A stretch of 64,000 nucleotides of DNA from Mediterraneibacter catenae (GTDB lineage: Bacteria > Bacillota > Clostridia > Lachnospirales > Lachnospiraceae), in the NCBI RefSeq assembly GCF_008691045.1, contig NZ_VMSO01000002.1, positions 248,001 to 312,000 on the forward strand, given 5' to 3'. Of this stretch, positions 31,694 to 41,333 are shown piece after piece (the first letter of the stretch is position 1; every line of letters begins with the position of its first letter). Made by a program: the position numbers and the translations under genes. The notes beneath the pieces were generated by a model. It had not been told where the DNA came from and searched no databases. It saw only the letters and a list, made by a program, of their open reading frames with translations.

Positions 31694-32473
31694 ATGGGGA
31701 TTCCTGTAAAGCTGGAAGTATTTGAAGGTCCTCTCGACCTTCTGCTTCATCTGATCGACAAAAATAAAATTGACATCTACGATATACCGATCGTGGAAAT
31801 CACGAATCAATACATGGAATATATCCGGAACATGCAGCGGGAAGATCTGAACATCATGAGTGAATTCCTTGTGATGGCAGCTACGCTTCTCGACATCAAA
31901 TGCCGGATGCTCCTTCCAAAGGAAGTAAATGATGAGGGAGAGGAGGAGGACCCGCGTCAGGAACTTGTGGAGCAGCTTCTGCAGTATAAAATGTACAAGT
32001 ATATTGCCTGCGAGCTCAAAGACAGAGAGATGGATTCGGACATGGTACTCTATAAATCACCTTCTATACCTGAGGAGATTGAAAAGTATGTAGAGCCGGT
32101 CGATCTGGACAAGCTGCTCGGAGACCTCACGCTTCAGAAACTGAATTCCATCTTCAAAGATGTAATGAAGCGTCAGACCGATAAGATCGATCCTGTCAGG
32201 AGTAAATTCGGTAAGATCGAGAAAGAAGAAGTCACTCTTTCTGACAAATTTACATATATACACAGCTACATGCGAGATCATAAGACATTCAGCTTCCGCC
32301 AGCTTCTGGAAAAGCAGCACAGTAAGATGCACATCGTCGTGACCTTTCTTGCAATTCTTGAGATGATGAAACTGGGGGAGATCCGCGTGGAGCAGGAAGA
32401 GACATGCGGGGATATCATGATCGAGACTACCGGCGTAGTGATTGAAAGGACTGAAGTATCAGATGGAAATTGA
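31694..32473 (+). CDS. scpA: Segregation and condensation protein A
   Basis: Kleisin subunit of the bacterial SMC condensin. 259 aa, normal for the family. The N-terminal kleisin motif VFEGPLDLLLHLIDKNKIDIYDIPI and the middle FLVMAATLLDIKCRMLLP are clear, and the C-terminal winged helix ends in GDIMIET. The first motif is given here only in part of its length: key positions are residues 8-32. It overlaps scpB by 11 bases, and the SMC gene is not in the window. Confidence 0.95.
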   Translation: MGIPVKLEVFEGPLDLLLHLIDKNKIDIYDIPIVEITNQYMEYIRNMQREDLNIMSEFLVMAATLLDIKCRMLLPKEVNDEGEEEDPRQELVEQLLQYKMYKYIACELKDREMDSDMVLYKSPSIPEEIEKYVEPVDLDKLLGDLTLQKLNSIFKDVMKRQTDKIDPVRSKFGKIEKEEVTLSDKFTYIHSYMRDHKTFSFRQLLEKQHSKMHIVVTFLAILEMMKLGEIRVEQEETCGDIMIETTGVVIERTEVSDGN

Positions 32474-33032
32474 AAAATATCAGGCGGCGATCGAGGCAAT
32501 CCTCTTCACGATGGGCAATTCCGTGGAGATTGAAAAAATCGCGGAAGCGATCGGCCATGACGAGGAGACAACACGCAGGCTCATCCACAATATGATGGAC
32601 CGCTATGAGGAAGAAGACCGGGGAATCCGCATTATAGAACTAGAGAATTCTTACCAGTTCTGTACGAAGAAAGAGATGTATGAATATCTGATCCGTGTGG
32701 CAAAACAACCCCGCAGATATACACTGACGGATGTTCTTCTTGAAACACTCTCTATTGTGGCATACAGACAGCCAGTGACAAAGCTCGAGATCGAGAAGAT
32801 CCGCGGTGTGAAGTCTGATCATGCAGTCAATAAACTGGTCGAATACGGTCTCATCGAGGAGGCCGGGCGTCTGGATGCTCCGGGCCGGCCGATCCTGTTC
32901 GGGACTACAGAAGAGTTTTTGCGCCGCTTCAGTCTGCAGTCTCTGGACGAACTTCCTACACTCGATCAGGAACAGATCGAGCATTTTAAGGAAGAAGCTG
33001 AAGATGAAGCTCAATTAAAACTTGATATCTGA
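32463..33032 (+). CDS. scpB: Segregation and condensation protein B
   Basis: Winged-helix partner of ScpA in the SMC complex. 189 aa. Family motifs are YQAAIEAILFTMGNSVE at the start, LLETLSIVAYRQPVTK and IRGVKSDHAVNKLVEYGLI in the second winged helix, and GRPILFGTTEEFL. The ATG at 32463 overlaps the scpA stop, as is common for this pair. A strong terminator follows directly. Confidence 0.95.
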   Translation: MEIEKYQAAIEAILFTMGNSVEIEKIAEAIGHDEETTRRLIHNMMDRYEEEDRGIRIIELENSYQFCTKKEMYEYLIRVAKQPRRYTLTDVLLETLSIVAYRQPVTKLEIEKIRGVKSDHAVNKLVEYGLIEEAGRLDAPGRPILFGTTEEFLRRFSLQSLDELPTLDQEQIEHFKEEAEDEAQLKLDI

Positions 33033-33048
33033 CATAATTCTATTTCAG

Positions 33049-33099
33049 AGGATGCCTTCATATACTCGATAATAAGAGAGTATATGAAGGCATCCTTTT
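33049..33099 (+). terminator. Terminator after scpB whose T-run abuts the next start codon
   Basis: AGGATGCCTTCATATACTC (33049-33067) pairs with the mirror sequence at 33078-33096, a 19-base stem, followed by TTTTT and the ATG at 33101. The only purine-rich stretch that could bind the ribosome for the next gene (GAAGG near 33086-33090) is inside the descending arm. Confidence 0.9.
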
Positions 33100-33100
33100 T

Positions 33101-34354
33101 ATGATGAAACGACTTGCCGGGAGATCCGGGATGTTTCTCCTTCTCCTGATTCTGGAAATAACACTTTTATTTACTGCGCCTGTCATCGTGACAGCCGAAA
33201 ATGCCGCTGAAGACACATCAGACTCAGAGATGCGTCCGTCGGAATTATACGCCCGTTATGCAGTCCTTATGGATGCCGAGACTGGGCGTATTTTATTTTC
33301 CAAAAGCGGAGACACGGAGGCTCCCATGGCGAGCACAACGAAAATCATGACCTGTATCCTTGCCCTGGAAAACGGCACTCTCACGGATAAGGTCAGCGTA
33401 AGCAGCGAGGCGGCTTCTCAGCCGGAAGTCAGTCTGGGGATGAAAGAGGGGCAGAGCTTCTATCTGAAAGATCTCCTGTATTCATTAATGCTTGAATCCC
33501 ATAACGACACCGCGGTTGCGATTGCAGAGCACATAGGCGGGAGTGTATCAGAATTCGCAAATATGATGAATACAAAAGCAGAAGAGCTGGGATGCATGTC
33601 TACATATTTCATCACCCCAAACGGGCTGGACGCGGAAGATGAGAACGGCATCCATCACACGACAGCTCAGGACCTTGCCCGTATGATGAAATACTGCATC
33701 ACAGAGTCGCCCGCAAAAGAGCAGTTTCTGGAAATAACACGGACAGGATCATATACATTTTCAGACTGTGACGGAAACGGAAGTTATGCCTGTACCAATC
33801 ACAATGCATTTCTCAAGATGATGGACGGAGCGCTCACAGGGAAGACCGGATTTACTGCAGATGCGGGATACTGTTATGTGGGTGCGCTGCAAAATGATGA
33901 CCGGACATTTATCGTGGCGCTGCTGGCATGCGGATGGCCAAACAATAAGGGATATAAATGGTCAGATACTAGAAAGCTCATGACCTACGGCCTTGAAAAT
34001 TATTTTTACCGCGATATAGGCTCCTCATACGATCCCTATAATGCAGAATTAACAGTTGACGTGGAAAATGGATATACCGGCAGTTTCCCGGACAGTAAGA
34101 ATGCAGATATAAATGTAAGTGCTCAAGGTTCTCCTGTCCGTGTCCTCCTGAAACAGAATGAAGAAATCGAAAGTGAGGTTCAACTTATAGAAAATATCTC
34201 AGCTCCGATAAAGGCGGGCGCACAGATCGGTGAAATCACTTACAGCGTAAATGGGAACCGGATCGCAGTCTATCCTCTCTGCGCCGAGGAAACAGCCCTG
34301 GAACGAACCTTCAAAATCTGTCTGGATTATGTTGTTTCCCTGGTTTTACTTTGA
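33101..34354 (+). CDS. Serine-type D-Ala-D-Ala carboxypeptidase, second copy
   Basis: A 417-aa DacF-like penicillin-binding protein: signal peptide (MFLLLLILEITLLFTAPV), SxxK in ASTTKIMTC, SHN in LESHNDTAVAIAEHIGG, KTG in GKTGFTADAGY. The SxN motif is SHN rather than the SAN of the paralogue at 29324. The extreme C-terminus (CLDYVVSLVLL) is hydrophobic and may anchor it. ATG at 33101 or 33104 falls right after a terminator hairpin, with no free ribosome binding site. Confidence 0.9.
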   Translation: MMKRLAGRSGMFLLLLILEITLLFTAPVIVTAENAAEDTSDSEMRPSELYARYAVLMDAETGRILFSKSGDTEAPMASTTKIMTCILALENGTLTDKVSVSSEAASQPEVSLGMKEGQSFYLKDLLYSLMLESHNDTAVAIAEHIGGSVSEFANMMNTKAEELGCMSTYFITPNGLDAEDENGIHHTTAQDLARMMKYCITESPAKEQFLEITRTGSYTFSDCDGNGSYACTNHNAFLKMMDGALTGKTGFTADAGYCYVGALQNDDRTFIVALLACGWPNNKGYKWSDTRKLMTYGLENYFYRDIGSSYDPYNAELTVDVENGYTGSFPDSKNADINVSAQGSPVRVLLKQNEEIESEVQLIENISAPIKAGAQIGEITYSVNGNRIAVYPLCAEETALERTFKICLDYVVSLVLL

Positions 34355-34390
34355 GATATTAAAATATATCAAGTGAAATGATTAATTTTG

Positions 34391-34456
34391 TCACTAGTAT
34401 AACCTAAATTCATATGATAGTATTAGTGAGGATAAAATAAAGCAATCAAATTGATT
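34391..34456 (+). promoter_or_regulatory. Two dyads upstream of the leuA-araC fusion gene
   Basis: TCACTAGTA (34391-34399) faces TATTAGTGA (34421-34429), and AATCAA-A-TTGATT (34444-34456) forms a second small palindrome just before the AAGGAG site at 34463-34468. Either could be an operator for the AraC-type domain encoded downstream; this is inference. Confidence 0.45.
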
Positions 34457-34479
34457 AATTATAAGGAGATGTACTAAAA

Positions 34480-36468
34480 ATGGAAAACTGGAAGAAATAC
34501 GAGAAGACTTATTTTATGCCGCCGGAGCCGTGCTACGACTGGGTGAAGAAAGATGCCATCGAAAAAGCTCCGATCTGGTGCAGTGTTGACTTAAGAGACG
34601 GTAATCAGGCTCTGATCGAACCCATGAGTCTTGATGAAAAGCTGGAATTCTTCCAGATGCTGGTAGATATCGGCTTCAAAGTGATCGAAGTCGGTTTTCC
34701 GGCTGCTTCCGAGACAGAGTATCAGTTTCTGCGCACATTGATCGAGCAGAACATGATCCCGGATGATGTGACGATCCAGGTACTGACACAGGCCAGAGAG
34801 CATATCATCAAAAGGACATTTGAAGCTGTAAAAGGCGCGCCCCATGCGATCATCCATGTATATAATTCAACGTCTGTAGCACAGAGAGAGCAGGTATTTA
34901 AAAAAGATAAAGAAGAGATTAAGAAAATCGCCACTGACGGTGCAGAGCTCCTGAAAAAACTGGCTGATGAGACAAAAGGAAATTTCACCTTCGAATACAG
35001 TCCGGAAAGCTTCCAGGGGACAGAAGTTGATTATGCTCTTGAAGTATGTAATGCCGTTCTCGATATCTGGCAGCCGACGAAGGATAATAAGGCGATCATC
35101 AATCTGCCCACGACAGTAGAAAACGCCATGCCCCATGTCTTTGCAAGCCAGGTGGAATACTTTAACAAACATCTCCGCTACAGGGAAAACGTGATCCTCT
35201 CCCTGCATCCGCACAATGACCGCGGATCCGGCGTCAGCGATGCAGAGCTCGGCATCCTTGCAGGAGCAGACCGTATAGAGGGAACACTGTTCGGCAACGG
35301 CGAGCGTACAGGAAATGTAGATATCATCACACTTGCCATGAACATGTTCTCCCAGGGGGTTGATCCGGGACTCGACTTTTCCAATATGAGCGACATCTGT
35401 GAAGTATATGAGCGTGTGACAAGAATGAATGTATCCCCCCGCCAGCCTTACGCAGGAGAGCTTGTATTCACAGCATTTTCGGGATCTCACCAGGACGCCA
35501 TCGCAAAAGGAATGGCATGGAGAGAAGAACACGACCTGTACACATGGACCGTGCCGTATCTTCCGATCGATCCGCAGGATGTGGGCAGGAGATACGATTC
35601 AGACGTTATCCGTATCAACAGCCAGTCAGGAAAAGGCGGCGTAAATTATATCCTGAAGCAGAGCTTCGGAATCAGCCTGCCGGAGAAGATGCGCGAAGAA
35701 GTGGGATATCTCGTCAAAGACGTATCCGACAAGGCTCACAAAGAGCTTACTCCGGATCTGATATACCGCATTTTCGAGGACAATTATATCAATACAAAAC
35801 CTGTATTTACAGTGGACGAATGCCATTTCAAACAGGAGGACGGTATCATTGCTGAAGCAACGATCCATCACAATAATAACAATTTCAAGATCACCGGAGT
35901 CGGAAACGGACGTCTCGATGCCGTCAGCAATGCGATCAAACATTATTTTGACGTCAGCTATGAACTGTCATTCTACGAGGAACACTCCCTGACAAAAGGT
36001 TCATCCTCAAGAGCAGTTGCGTACGTTGGAGTAGTCTGCAACAAGAAGCGTTACTGGGGTGTTGGAATCGACGCCGATATTATCAAGGCTTCCATTGAAG
36101 CACTTGTAGTTGCGGTAAATAAGATCAAAGAAATCGCAGAATCCCAGGCAGGAAAAGACGAGAGACTTCTCGAGATCACCAACTACATCTACGCAAATTA
36201 TAAAGATGTCACACTGGATGATCTTGCAGAAAAATTCTTCCTGTCCAAGCCGTACCTCTCAAAATATATCAAAGAGAAATCCGGCATGACATTCGGGGAT
36301 ATCCTGAAAAAGATCCGCATGAAAAAAGCCCGCGCAATGCTCAAAGGCAGCAGCGCCACAGTAGAAAGCATCGCAGAGTCTGTGGGATATCAGAATGTAG
36401 AACACTTCAACAGAGTGTTTAAGAAAATGTATAATATCACACCGGTACAGTACCGTAACCGGAAGTAA
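34480..36468 (+). CDS. leuA: 2-isopropylmalate synthase fused to a C-terminal AraC-type DNA-binding domain
   Basis: Residues 1-550 are a type 2 alpha-isopropylmalate synthase, the first committed enzyme of leucine synthesis (acetyl-CoA plus 2-ketoisovalerate). Motifs are [25 protein letters not shown] (metal HxH) and [10 protein letters not shown], with the C-terminal LeuA-type regulatory region around 430-550. Residues 560-662 are a complete AraC helix-turn-helix pair: [20 protein letters not shown] and [20 protein letters not shown], ending in [10 protein letters not shown]. The frame is continuous, and a normal LeuA would end near residue 550. No other leucine genes are in view. Confidence 0.93.
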   Translation: MENWKKYEKTYFMPPEPCYDWVKKDAIEKAPIWCSVDLRDGNQALIEPMSLDEKLEFFQMLVDIGFKVIEVGFPAASETEYQFLRTLIEQNMIPDDVTIQVLTQAREHIIKRTFEAVKGAPHAIIHVYNSTSVAQREQVFKKDKEEIKKIATDGAELLKKLADETKGNFTFEYSPESFQGTEVDYALEVCNAVLDIWQPTKDNKAIINLPTTVENAMPHVFASQVEYFNKHLRYRENVILSLHPHNDRGSGVSDAELGILAGADRIEGTLFGNGERTGNVDIITLAMNMFSQGVDPGLDFSNMSDICEVYERVTRMNVSPRQPYAGELVFTAFSGSHQDAIAKGMAWREEHDLYTWTVPYLPIDPQDVGRRYDSDVIRINSQSGKGGVNYILKQSFGISLPEKMREEVGYLVKDVSDKAHKELTPDLIYRIFEDNYINTKPVFTVDECHFKQEDGIIAEATIHHNNNNFKITGVGNGRLDAVSNAIKHYFDVSYELSFYEEHSLTKGSSSRAVAYVGVVCNKKRYWGVGIDADIIKASIEALVVAVNKIKEIAESQAGKDERLLEITNYIYANYKDVTLDDLAEKFFLSKPYLSKYIKEKSGMTFGDILKKIRMKKARAMLKGSSATVESIAESVGYQNVEHFNRVFKKMYNITPVQYRNRK

Positions 36469-36940
36469 ATTCCGGATTTTTCGTACTGGCTGATAGTACG
36501 GAAAACGTCCGAAATACAGCAATATACATCAATCTGCCTCACGTGTACGCAGGAGGAGAAAAAGGTTGATCCCGGCTCCGGTTACAGGAAATAACTCAAA
36601 GTAACAAAGCAGGAAAATGGTTAAAAGCAAGTGAAAAAATGACGAACTCGCAAGCTCAGACAGCATCATTTTTTCACTTAACACCATCCTCCTGCTTTTA
36701 ACTTTTCCTAATTTCCTTCCAAAGTCACCGTTCTCAACCTTTTTCTCCCTCTGCGTAAGGTGCATCAGTGCGGATGTAATCGTTCGTTTTGACATTTACC
36801 GATTAACAAACCAATCCTAAAAATCCTCATACAAACAGACAGAAGTGGGAGCTTTATTCCTTCCGTCTGAAATTCGATTTTCGGGATGGGAAAGAAAGCA
36901 GCCGGGAGGTATGTTTTCTCAGTCTGATAAATCCGAAATT
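36468..36940 (+). repeat. TIR-bounded structured repeat, copy 1 (MITE-like)
   Basis: 473 bases flanked by TA on both sides, with terminal inverted repeats AATTCCGGATTTTTC and GATAAATCCGAAATT. It shares several blocks with the inverted copy at 51710-52394: AAAGCAGGA...TCCTGCTTT, CCTAAT-TTCCTTCCAAAGTC, AAATCCTCATACAAAC and GATTTTCGGGATGGG. Its central hairpin is AAGTGAAAAAATGA (36629-36642) with TCATTTTTTCACTT (36666-36679). The element begins inside the leuA stop codon. I see no convincing gene in it. Confidence 0.8.
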
Positions 36941-36945
36941 TATAT

Positions 36946-36974
36946 TTGTACTATTTAATTTTTGGTGGTATCAT
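36946..36974 (+). promoter_or_regulatory. Promoter of the aminopeptidase gene
   Basis: TTGTAC (36946-36951) and TATCAT (36969-36974), spacing 17, immediately outside the right end of the structured repeat. Confidence 0.55.
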
Positions 36975-37041
36975 ATTAAGGCAAAAATATAGTGCCGAAT
37001 ATCCTCTTTTATGGTTCTGCACTGTTACGGGAGGAATTTCT

Positions 37042-38832
37042 GTGAATATACCTGAAAGGCTTGCGGCTCTGCGCCGTGAGATGCAGCTGGAAAATATAGA
37101 CATCTATATCATACCTTCGGATGATTTCCATCAGAGCGAATATGTCGGGGAGTATTTTAAGTCCCGGCAGTTTATCACCGGTTTTACAGGATCAGCCGGG
37201 ACAGCGGTAGTCACGAAGGATCAGGCCGGTTTGTGGACGGACGGAAGATATTTTATCCAGGCGGAAAAGGAACTGTCCGGAAGCGGTATCACGCTTTTTC
37301 GGTCTGGGGAACCCGGTGTGGATACGATTGAGCAGTTTCTGGAGCGCGAACTGCCTTCCGGCGGCGTGATCGGCTTTGACGGCCGGACAGTCGGAGTGAC
37401 TGCGGGCAAAAACTATGCCCGGATTGCTGAACAGAAACAAGGGCGTATCGCTTATGCTTCTGATCTGATCGGCAGGATCTGGACAGAACGGCCCGATCTT
37501 CCGGACGATAAAGTATTTTATCTTGATGAAAAGTACTCTGGTGAGAGCACTGCGTCCAAGTTAAGACGTGTGCGCGACAAAATGAGAGAGTTTTCCGCGG
37601 ATATCCACCTGCTTTCCAGTCTGGATGATATCGCCTGGCTCTTAAATATCAGGGGTAATGATATTGCATACTGTCCGCTTGTCCTGTCATATCTTCTGAT
37701 CTATGAAGACCACGCAGACCTTTATGCTGACCGGAGTAAATTTCCTGATGAGATCGTGAAAAAGCTGGCGGACGACCGGATCGATATAAAGCCATATAAT
37801 GAGATATACTCTGCAGTCGGCGGACTTCATCCTGAGTCCGGCATTCTTCTGGATCCGGAGCGGGTAAACTATACACTTTATCAGAACATTCCGCAGGGTA
37901 CTTTTATAGTGGAGAAAGAGAATCCGGAAGTCCTCATGAAGTGTATCAAGAATGACACAGAGATCGAAAATATCAAAAAGGCACATATTAAGGACGCAGT
38001 CGCTCACACCAGATTCATGTACTGGCTGAAAAATATAATTAACACGGACGCCACTGTTACGGAAATTTCAGCCTCAGACAAACTGGAATCTTTCCGCTCG
38101 GAGCAGGAGGGGTATCTGGAGGCAAGCTTCGCGCCGATCAGTGCTTTCGCAGAGCATGGAGCGATCGTACACTACAGCGCAGATGAAAAGAGTAATGCCG
38201 TTCTGAGACAGGGGAAAATGCTCCTGACCGATACCGGCGGCCACTATTGGGAAGGATCGACTGACATCACCCGAACCGTTGCCCTTGGGGAGATTTCACA
38301 GCAGGAAAAAGAAGACTTCACACTTGCTGCAAGAGCTATGCTCCGTCTGATGAATACTGTATTCTTACACGGATGCAGCGGTGCAAACCTTGACTGCATT
38401 GCCCGGGAAGTGTTCTGGAAGGAACGGGTGAACTTCAACCACGGAACCGGTCACGGAGTAGGATATCTGCTCAATGTACATGAGCCGCCTATTAATTTTC
38501 GATGGAAAGAAGGCGCAATCGCTGCACCGGTACTGGAGAAGAATATGGTCATAACAGACGAGCCGGGCATCTATATCGAAGGTTCGCACGGCATCCGTCT
38601 GGAGAATATGCTCCTCGTATGTGCAGACGAGCACAATGAGTACGGAGAGTTTATGCACTTCGAACCTCTCACTTATGTGCCCCTCGACCTTGATGCACTG
38701 CTGCCAGAGCGGATGACAGTGGAGGAGCGCACAATGCTCAACAGCTATCACAGATCAGTATATGAAAAGGTATCACCATATCTGAATGAAGACGAACGCA
38801 GCTGGCTGAAGCAGTACACAAGACCGGTATAA
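37042..38832 (+). CDS. M24 family Xaa-Pro aminopeptidase
   Basis: Removes N-terminal residues preceding proline. About 596 aa, of the long three-domain type with two creatinase-like N-terminal domains and a C-terminal pita-bread domain. Metal ligands are visible: Asp in TDTGGHYWEGSTDITRT, His in NHGTGHGVGYLLNVHEPP, Glu in TDEPGIYIEG and Glu in GIRLENMLL. The GTG at 37042 after GGGAGGAAT is the start; the frame upstream to 36946 lacks a site. It leads a run of genes with an RpiR regulator and baiN. Confidence 0.93.
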   Translation: MNIPERLAALRREMQLENIDIYIIPSDDFHQSEYVGEYFKSRQFITGFTGSAGTAVVTKDQAGLWTDGRYFIQAEKELSGSGITLFRSGEPGVDTIEQFLERELPSGGVIGFDGRTVGVTAGKNYARIAEQKQGRIAYASDLIGRIWTERPDLPDDKVFYLDEKYSGESTASKLRRVRDKMREFSADIHLLSSLDDIAWLLNIRGNDIAYCPLVLSYLLIYEDHADLYADRSKFPDEIVKKLADDRIDIKPYNEIYSAVGGLHPESGILLDPERVNYTLYQNIPQGTFIVEKENPEVLMKCIKNDTEIENIKKAHIKDAVAHTRFMYWLKNIINTDATVTEISASDKLESFRSEQEGYLEASFAPISAFAEHGAIVHYSADEKSNAVLRQGKMLLTDTGGHYWEGSTDITRTVALGEISQQEKEDFTLAARAMLRLMNTVFLHGCSGANLDCIAREVFWKERVNFNHGTGHGVGYLLNVHEPPINFRWKEGAIAAPVLEKNMVITDEPGIYIEGSHGIRLENMLLVCADEHNEYGEFMHFEPLTYVPLDLDALLPERMTVEERTMLNSYHRSVYEKVSPYLNEDERSWLKQYTRPV

Positions 38833-38869
38833 AAGAAAGCAATAACAGTAAGGAATTAGTAAATAAGAA

Positions 38870-39883
38870 ATGGAAACAGCAGAAACAACGACAAATGAAC
38901 TGATCCTCCGCATGGAGGAAAGATACAGCAAAATGAGCAAAGGACAGCGCAGGCTCGCCGACTATGTACGGGAAAATTATGACAAAGCAGTATTTCTGAC
39001 TGCAGCAAAGCTCGGAGAGACCGTGGGAGTAAGTGAATCCACTGTCGTGCGTTTTGCCATACAGCTCGGATATAAAGGTTATCCCGGATTCCAGAAAGCT
39101 CTGGAAGAGCTTGTAAGGAACCGGCTGAACTCGATCCAGAGGATGGAAGTCACTTACGGCAGGATCAGCCAGAGTGAAATCCTCGAGACTGTACTTCAGT
39201 CAGATATCGATAAGATCAAGCAAACACTTGCAGTAATCGATCACAAAGCGTTCAATCTTGCGATCGATACGATTTTAAACGCCCGTAAGATCTATGTGAT
39301 CGGTATCAGAAGCTGCGCGCCGCTTGCATCATTTTTCAGCTTCTATCTGAATCTCGTCTGTGACAATGTAACACCGGTAACAACGAACAGCTCCAGTGAG
39401 ATTTTCGAGCAGCTTATCCGTATCGGAGAAGAAGATGTGATCATCGGAATCAGTTTTCCGCGATATTCCATGCGTACTTTAAAAGCACTGGAATTTGCCA
39501 GCAACAGAAAAGCGAAGGTGATCACACTGACTGACAGTGTGCATTCTCCGATGAACCTGTATTCTTCCTGTAATCTGATCGCGCGCAGCGACATGGCATC
39601 CATCGTAGATTCACTTGTGGCGCCTTTAAGTGTGATAAATTCACTAATCGTTGCCCTGTGCATGAAGAAGCAGAAAGAAGTGGTATCTACACTGGAGATG
39701 CTGGAAGATATCTGGGGAGAATATCAGGTGTACAGTGGTGATGAGCTCAATCCGGTCAGTACATCATTTCCGCAGGAAACCGGAACAGACGATGCCGCCG
39801 GCTCATCCGGCAGCCTGGATAAAAATTCCGACAAAGGCAGAACCATTTCTGATGATCAACCGGAAAGCGAGGACACAAAATGA
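38870..39883 (+). CDS. MurR/RpiR-family transcriptional regulator with SIS domain
   Basis: A 337-aa regulator: N-terminal HTH_6 domain (KGQRRLADYVRENYDKAVF, AKLGETVGVSESTVVRFA) and a SIS sugar-isomerase-like domain (KIYVIGIRSCAPLASFFSFY, DVIIGISFPRYS, KAKVITLTDS) that senses a phosphosugar. A hydrophilic tail of about 50 residues rich in Ser, Asp and Gly follows, longer than usual. Its stop overlaps the next gene (ATGA), so it is translated with baiN. The regulated genes and ligand are not evident. Confidence 0.9.
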   Translation: METAETTTNELILRMEERYSKMSKGQRRLADYVRENYDKAVFLTAAKLGETVGVSESTVVRFAIQLGYKGYPGFQKALEELVRNRLNSIQRMEVTYGRISQSEILETVLQSDIDKIKQTLAVIDHKAFNLAIDTILNARKIYVIGIRSCAPLASFFSFYLNLVCDNVTPVTTNSSSEIFEQLIRIGEEDVIIGISFPRYSMRTLKALEFASNRKAKVITLTDSVHSPMNLYSSCNLIARSDMASIVDSLVAPLSVINSLIVALCMKKQKEVVSTLEMLEDIWGEYQVYSGDELNPVSTSFPQETGTDDAAGSSGSLDKNSDKGRTISDDQPESEDTK

Positions 39884-41145
39884 GCAAGGTCCTGATCATA
39901 GGCGGCGGTGCAGCCGGAATGATGGCTGCCGTATCGGCAGCTCAAAACGGGAATAATGTAGAACTCTTCGAGAAAAACGAAAAGCTCGGCAAAAAACTTT
40001 TTATCACGGGAAAAGGCCGCTGTAATATCACGAACGCCGCAGAACTTGAAGATTTCTTTCCCGCTGTGACCAGCAATCCGAAATTTCTCTACAGCGCCTT
40101 TTACACGTTTACCAATGAACAGGTAATCTCATTTTTTGAGGAACTGGGAGTAAAAACAAAAGTCGAGCGCGGCGGGAGAGTATTTCCCGTATCGGATCAT
40201 TCTTCCGATGTGATCCAGGCACTGAAAAAAGAGATGGCACGGCTTAATGTAAAGATAAACTTAAACACGGAAGTAAAAGAACTCGTCCTCAACGAGGATG
40301 ATACCGGGAGAACAGTGAAAGGCCTCGTCCTCTCTTCCGGTAGGAAAGTATGTGGAGACGCCGTGATCGTCGCAACCGGCGGCGTTTCCTATCCGTCCAC
40401 AGGATCCACCGGCGACGGCTATCGTTTTGCAGGCAAATGCGGACACAAGGTAACAGAGCTTTCGCCTTCCCTTGTCCCGATGGAAGTAAAGGAATGGTAT
40501 GCCGGTGAACTGATGGGGCTTTCCCTTCGCAATATCGAGATCCGGATCACGGATGGAAAGAAAAAGCTGTACCAGGAATTCGGCGAAATGCTCTTTACTC
40601 ATTACGGGGTGACAGGGCCCGTTATATTAAGCGCCAGCAGTATTGTCGGAAAGAAGTTAAAAGACAGAGAGCTTACACTCCACATCGATCTGAAGCCTGC
40701 ACTCACTGAGGAGCAGCTTGATAAGCGGGTGCTCCGCGATTTTGAGGAGAATCACAACCGCCAGTTTAAAAACGCAGTGGACAGCCTGTTCCCGTCCAAA
40801 CTGCGGCCGGTCATGATCGAACTGTCCGGCATTCCTGATGAGAAGAAAGTCCATGAGATCACAAAAGAAGAACGTCTCAGATTTGTGCGTCTCATCAAAG
40901 ACTTTACCATGACATTGACCGGTCTCCGGGGATATAACGAAGCGATCATCACAAAAGGCGGTGTATCTGTCAAAGAGATCGATCCCGGCACAATGGAATC
41001 AAAGCTGGTGCACGATCTGTACTTTGCAGGAGAGGTATTGGATCTGGATGCGGTGACAGGAGGATATAACCTGCAGATTGCATGGAGTACTGGCTACCTG
41101 GCAGGAATAAACGCTGCTGTAAGAGAGCAAAGCAAAATATCCTGA
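39880..41145 (+). CDS. FAD-dependent oxidoreductase, HI0933/BaiN family
   Basis: A 421-aa flavoprotein of the family often labelled aminoacetone oxidase or BaiN. N-terminal FAD motif VLIIGGGAAGMMAAVSAA, family motif GKGRCNITN, then VIVATGGVSYPSTGSTGDGY and the C-terminal FAGEVLDLDAVTGGYNLQIAWSTG in part. In Lachnospiraceae this gene commonly precedes cmk, ispH and rpsA; here that order is interrupted by about 2.6 kb. Some relatives act in bile-acid dehydroxylation steps, but most have no proven substrate. Confidence 0.9.
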   Translation: MSKVLIIGGGAAGMMAAVSAAQNGNNVELFEKNEKLGKKLFITGKGRCNITNAAELEDFFPAVTSNPKFLYSAFYTFTNEQVISFFEELGVKTKVERGGRVFPVSDHSSDVIQALKKEMARLNVKINLNTEVKELVLNEDDTGRTVKGLVLSSGRKVCGDAVIVATGGVSYPSTGSTGDGYRFAGKCGHKVTELSPSLVPMEVKEWYAGELMGLSLRNIEIRITDGKKKLYQEFGEMLFTHYGVTGPVILSASSIVGKKLKDRELTLHIDLKPALTEEQLDKRVLRDFEENHNRQFKNAVDSLFPSKLRPVMIELSGIPDEKKVHEITKEERLRFVRLIKDFTMTLTGLRGYNEAIITKGGVSVKEIDPGTMESKLVHDLYFAGEVLDLDAVTGGYNLQIAWSTGYLAGINAAVREQSKIS

Positions 41146-41185
41146 AAAGGGGCAAGATTAAACAGCGTAACAATGAGAAGAACCA

Positions 41186-41232
41186 AACCCGGGAAAGCAA
41201 GGTGATTACGCCTTGACTCTCGGGGCTTTTAT
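41186..41232 (+). terminator. Terminator after the BaiN-type gene
   Basis: CCCGGGAAAGCAAGG pairs imperfectly with CCTTGACTCTCGGGG across a seven-base loop, followed by CTTTTATT. Confidence 0.65.
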
Positions 41233-41333
41233 TATGTTTTTTACATTGTATGAGGTAGATGAATTCATATATTTCTGTTATACTTCTCTAAAAGAAACAA
41301 AGCGAGAAATTGGAATTTAGGGAGAAATCGAAA

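Noticed and set aside
34370-34479. A T-box leader for leucine control ahead of leuA
   Set aside because: The region is too short and lacks the TGGNACCGCG-type T-box sequence and a terminator.
36529-36795. An 88-codon minus-strand frame inside structured repeat copy 1
   Set aside because: It spans the hairpin and is not preserved in the second copy of the repeat; no family resemblance and no clear ribosome binding site.
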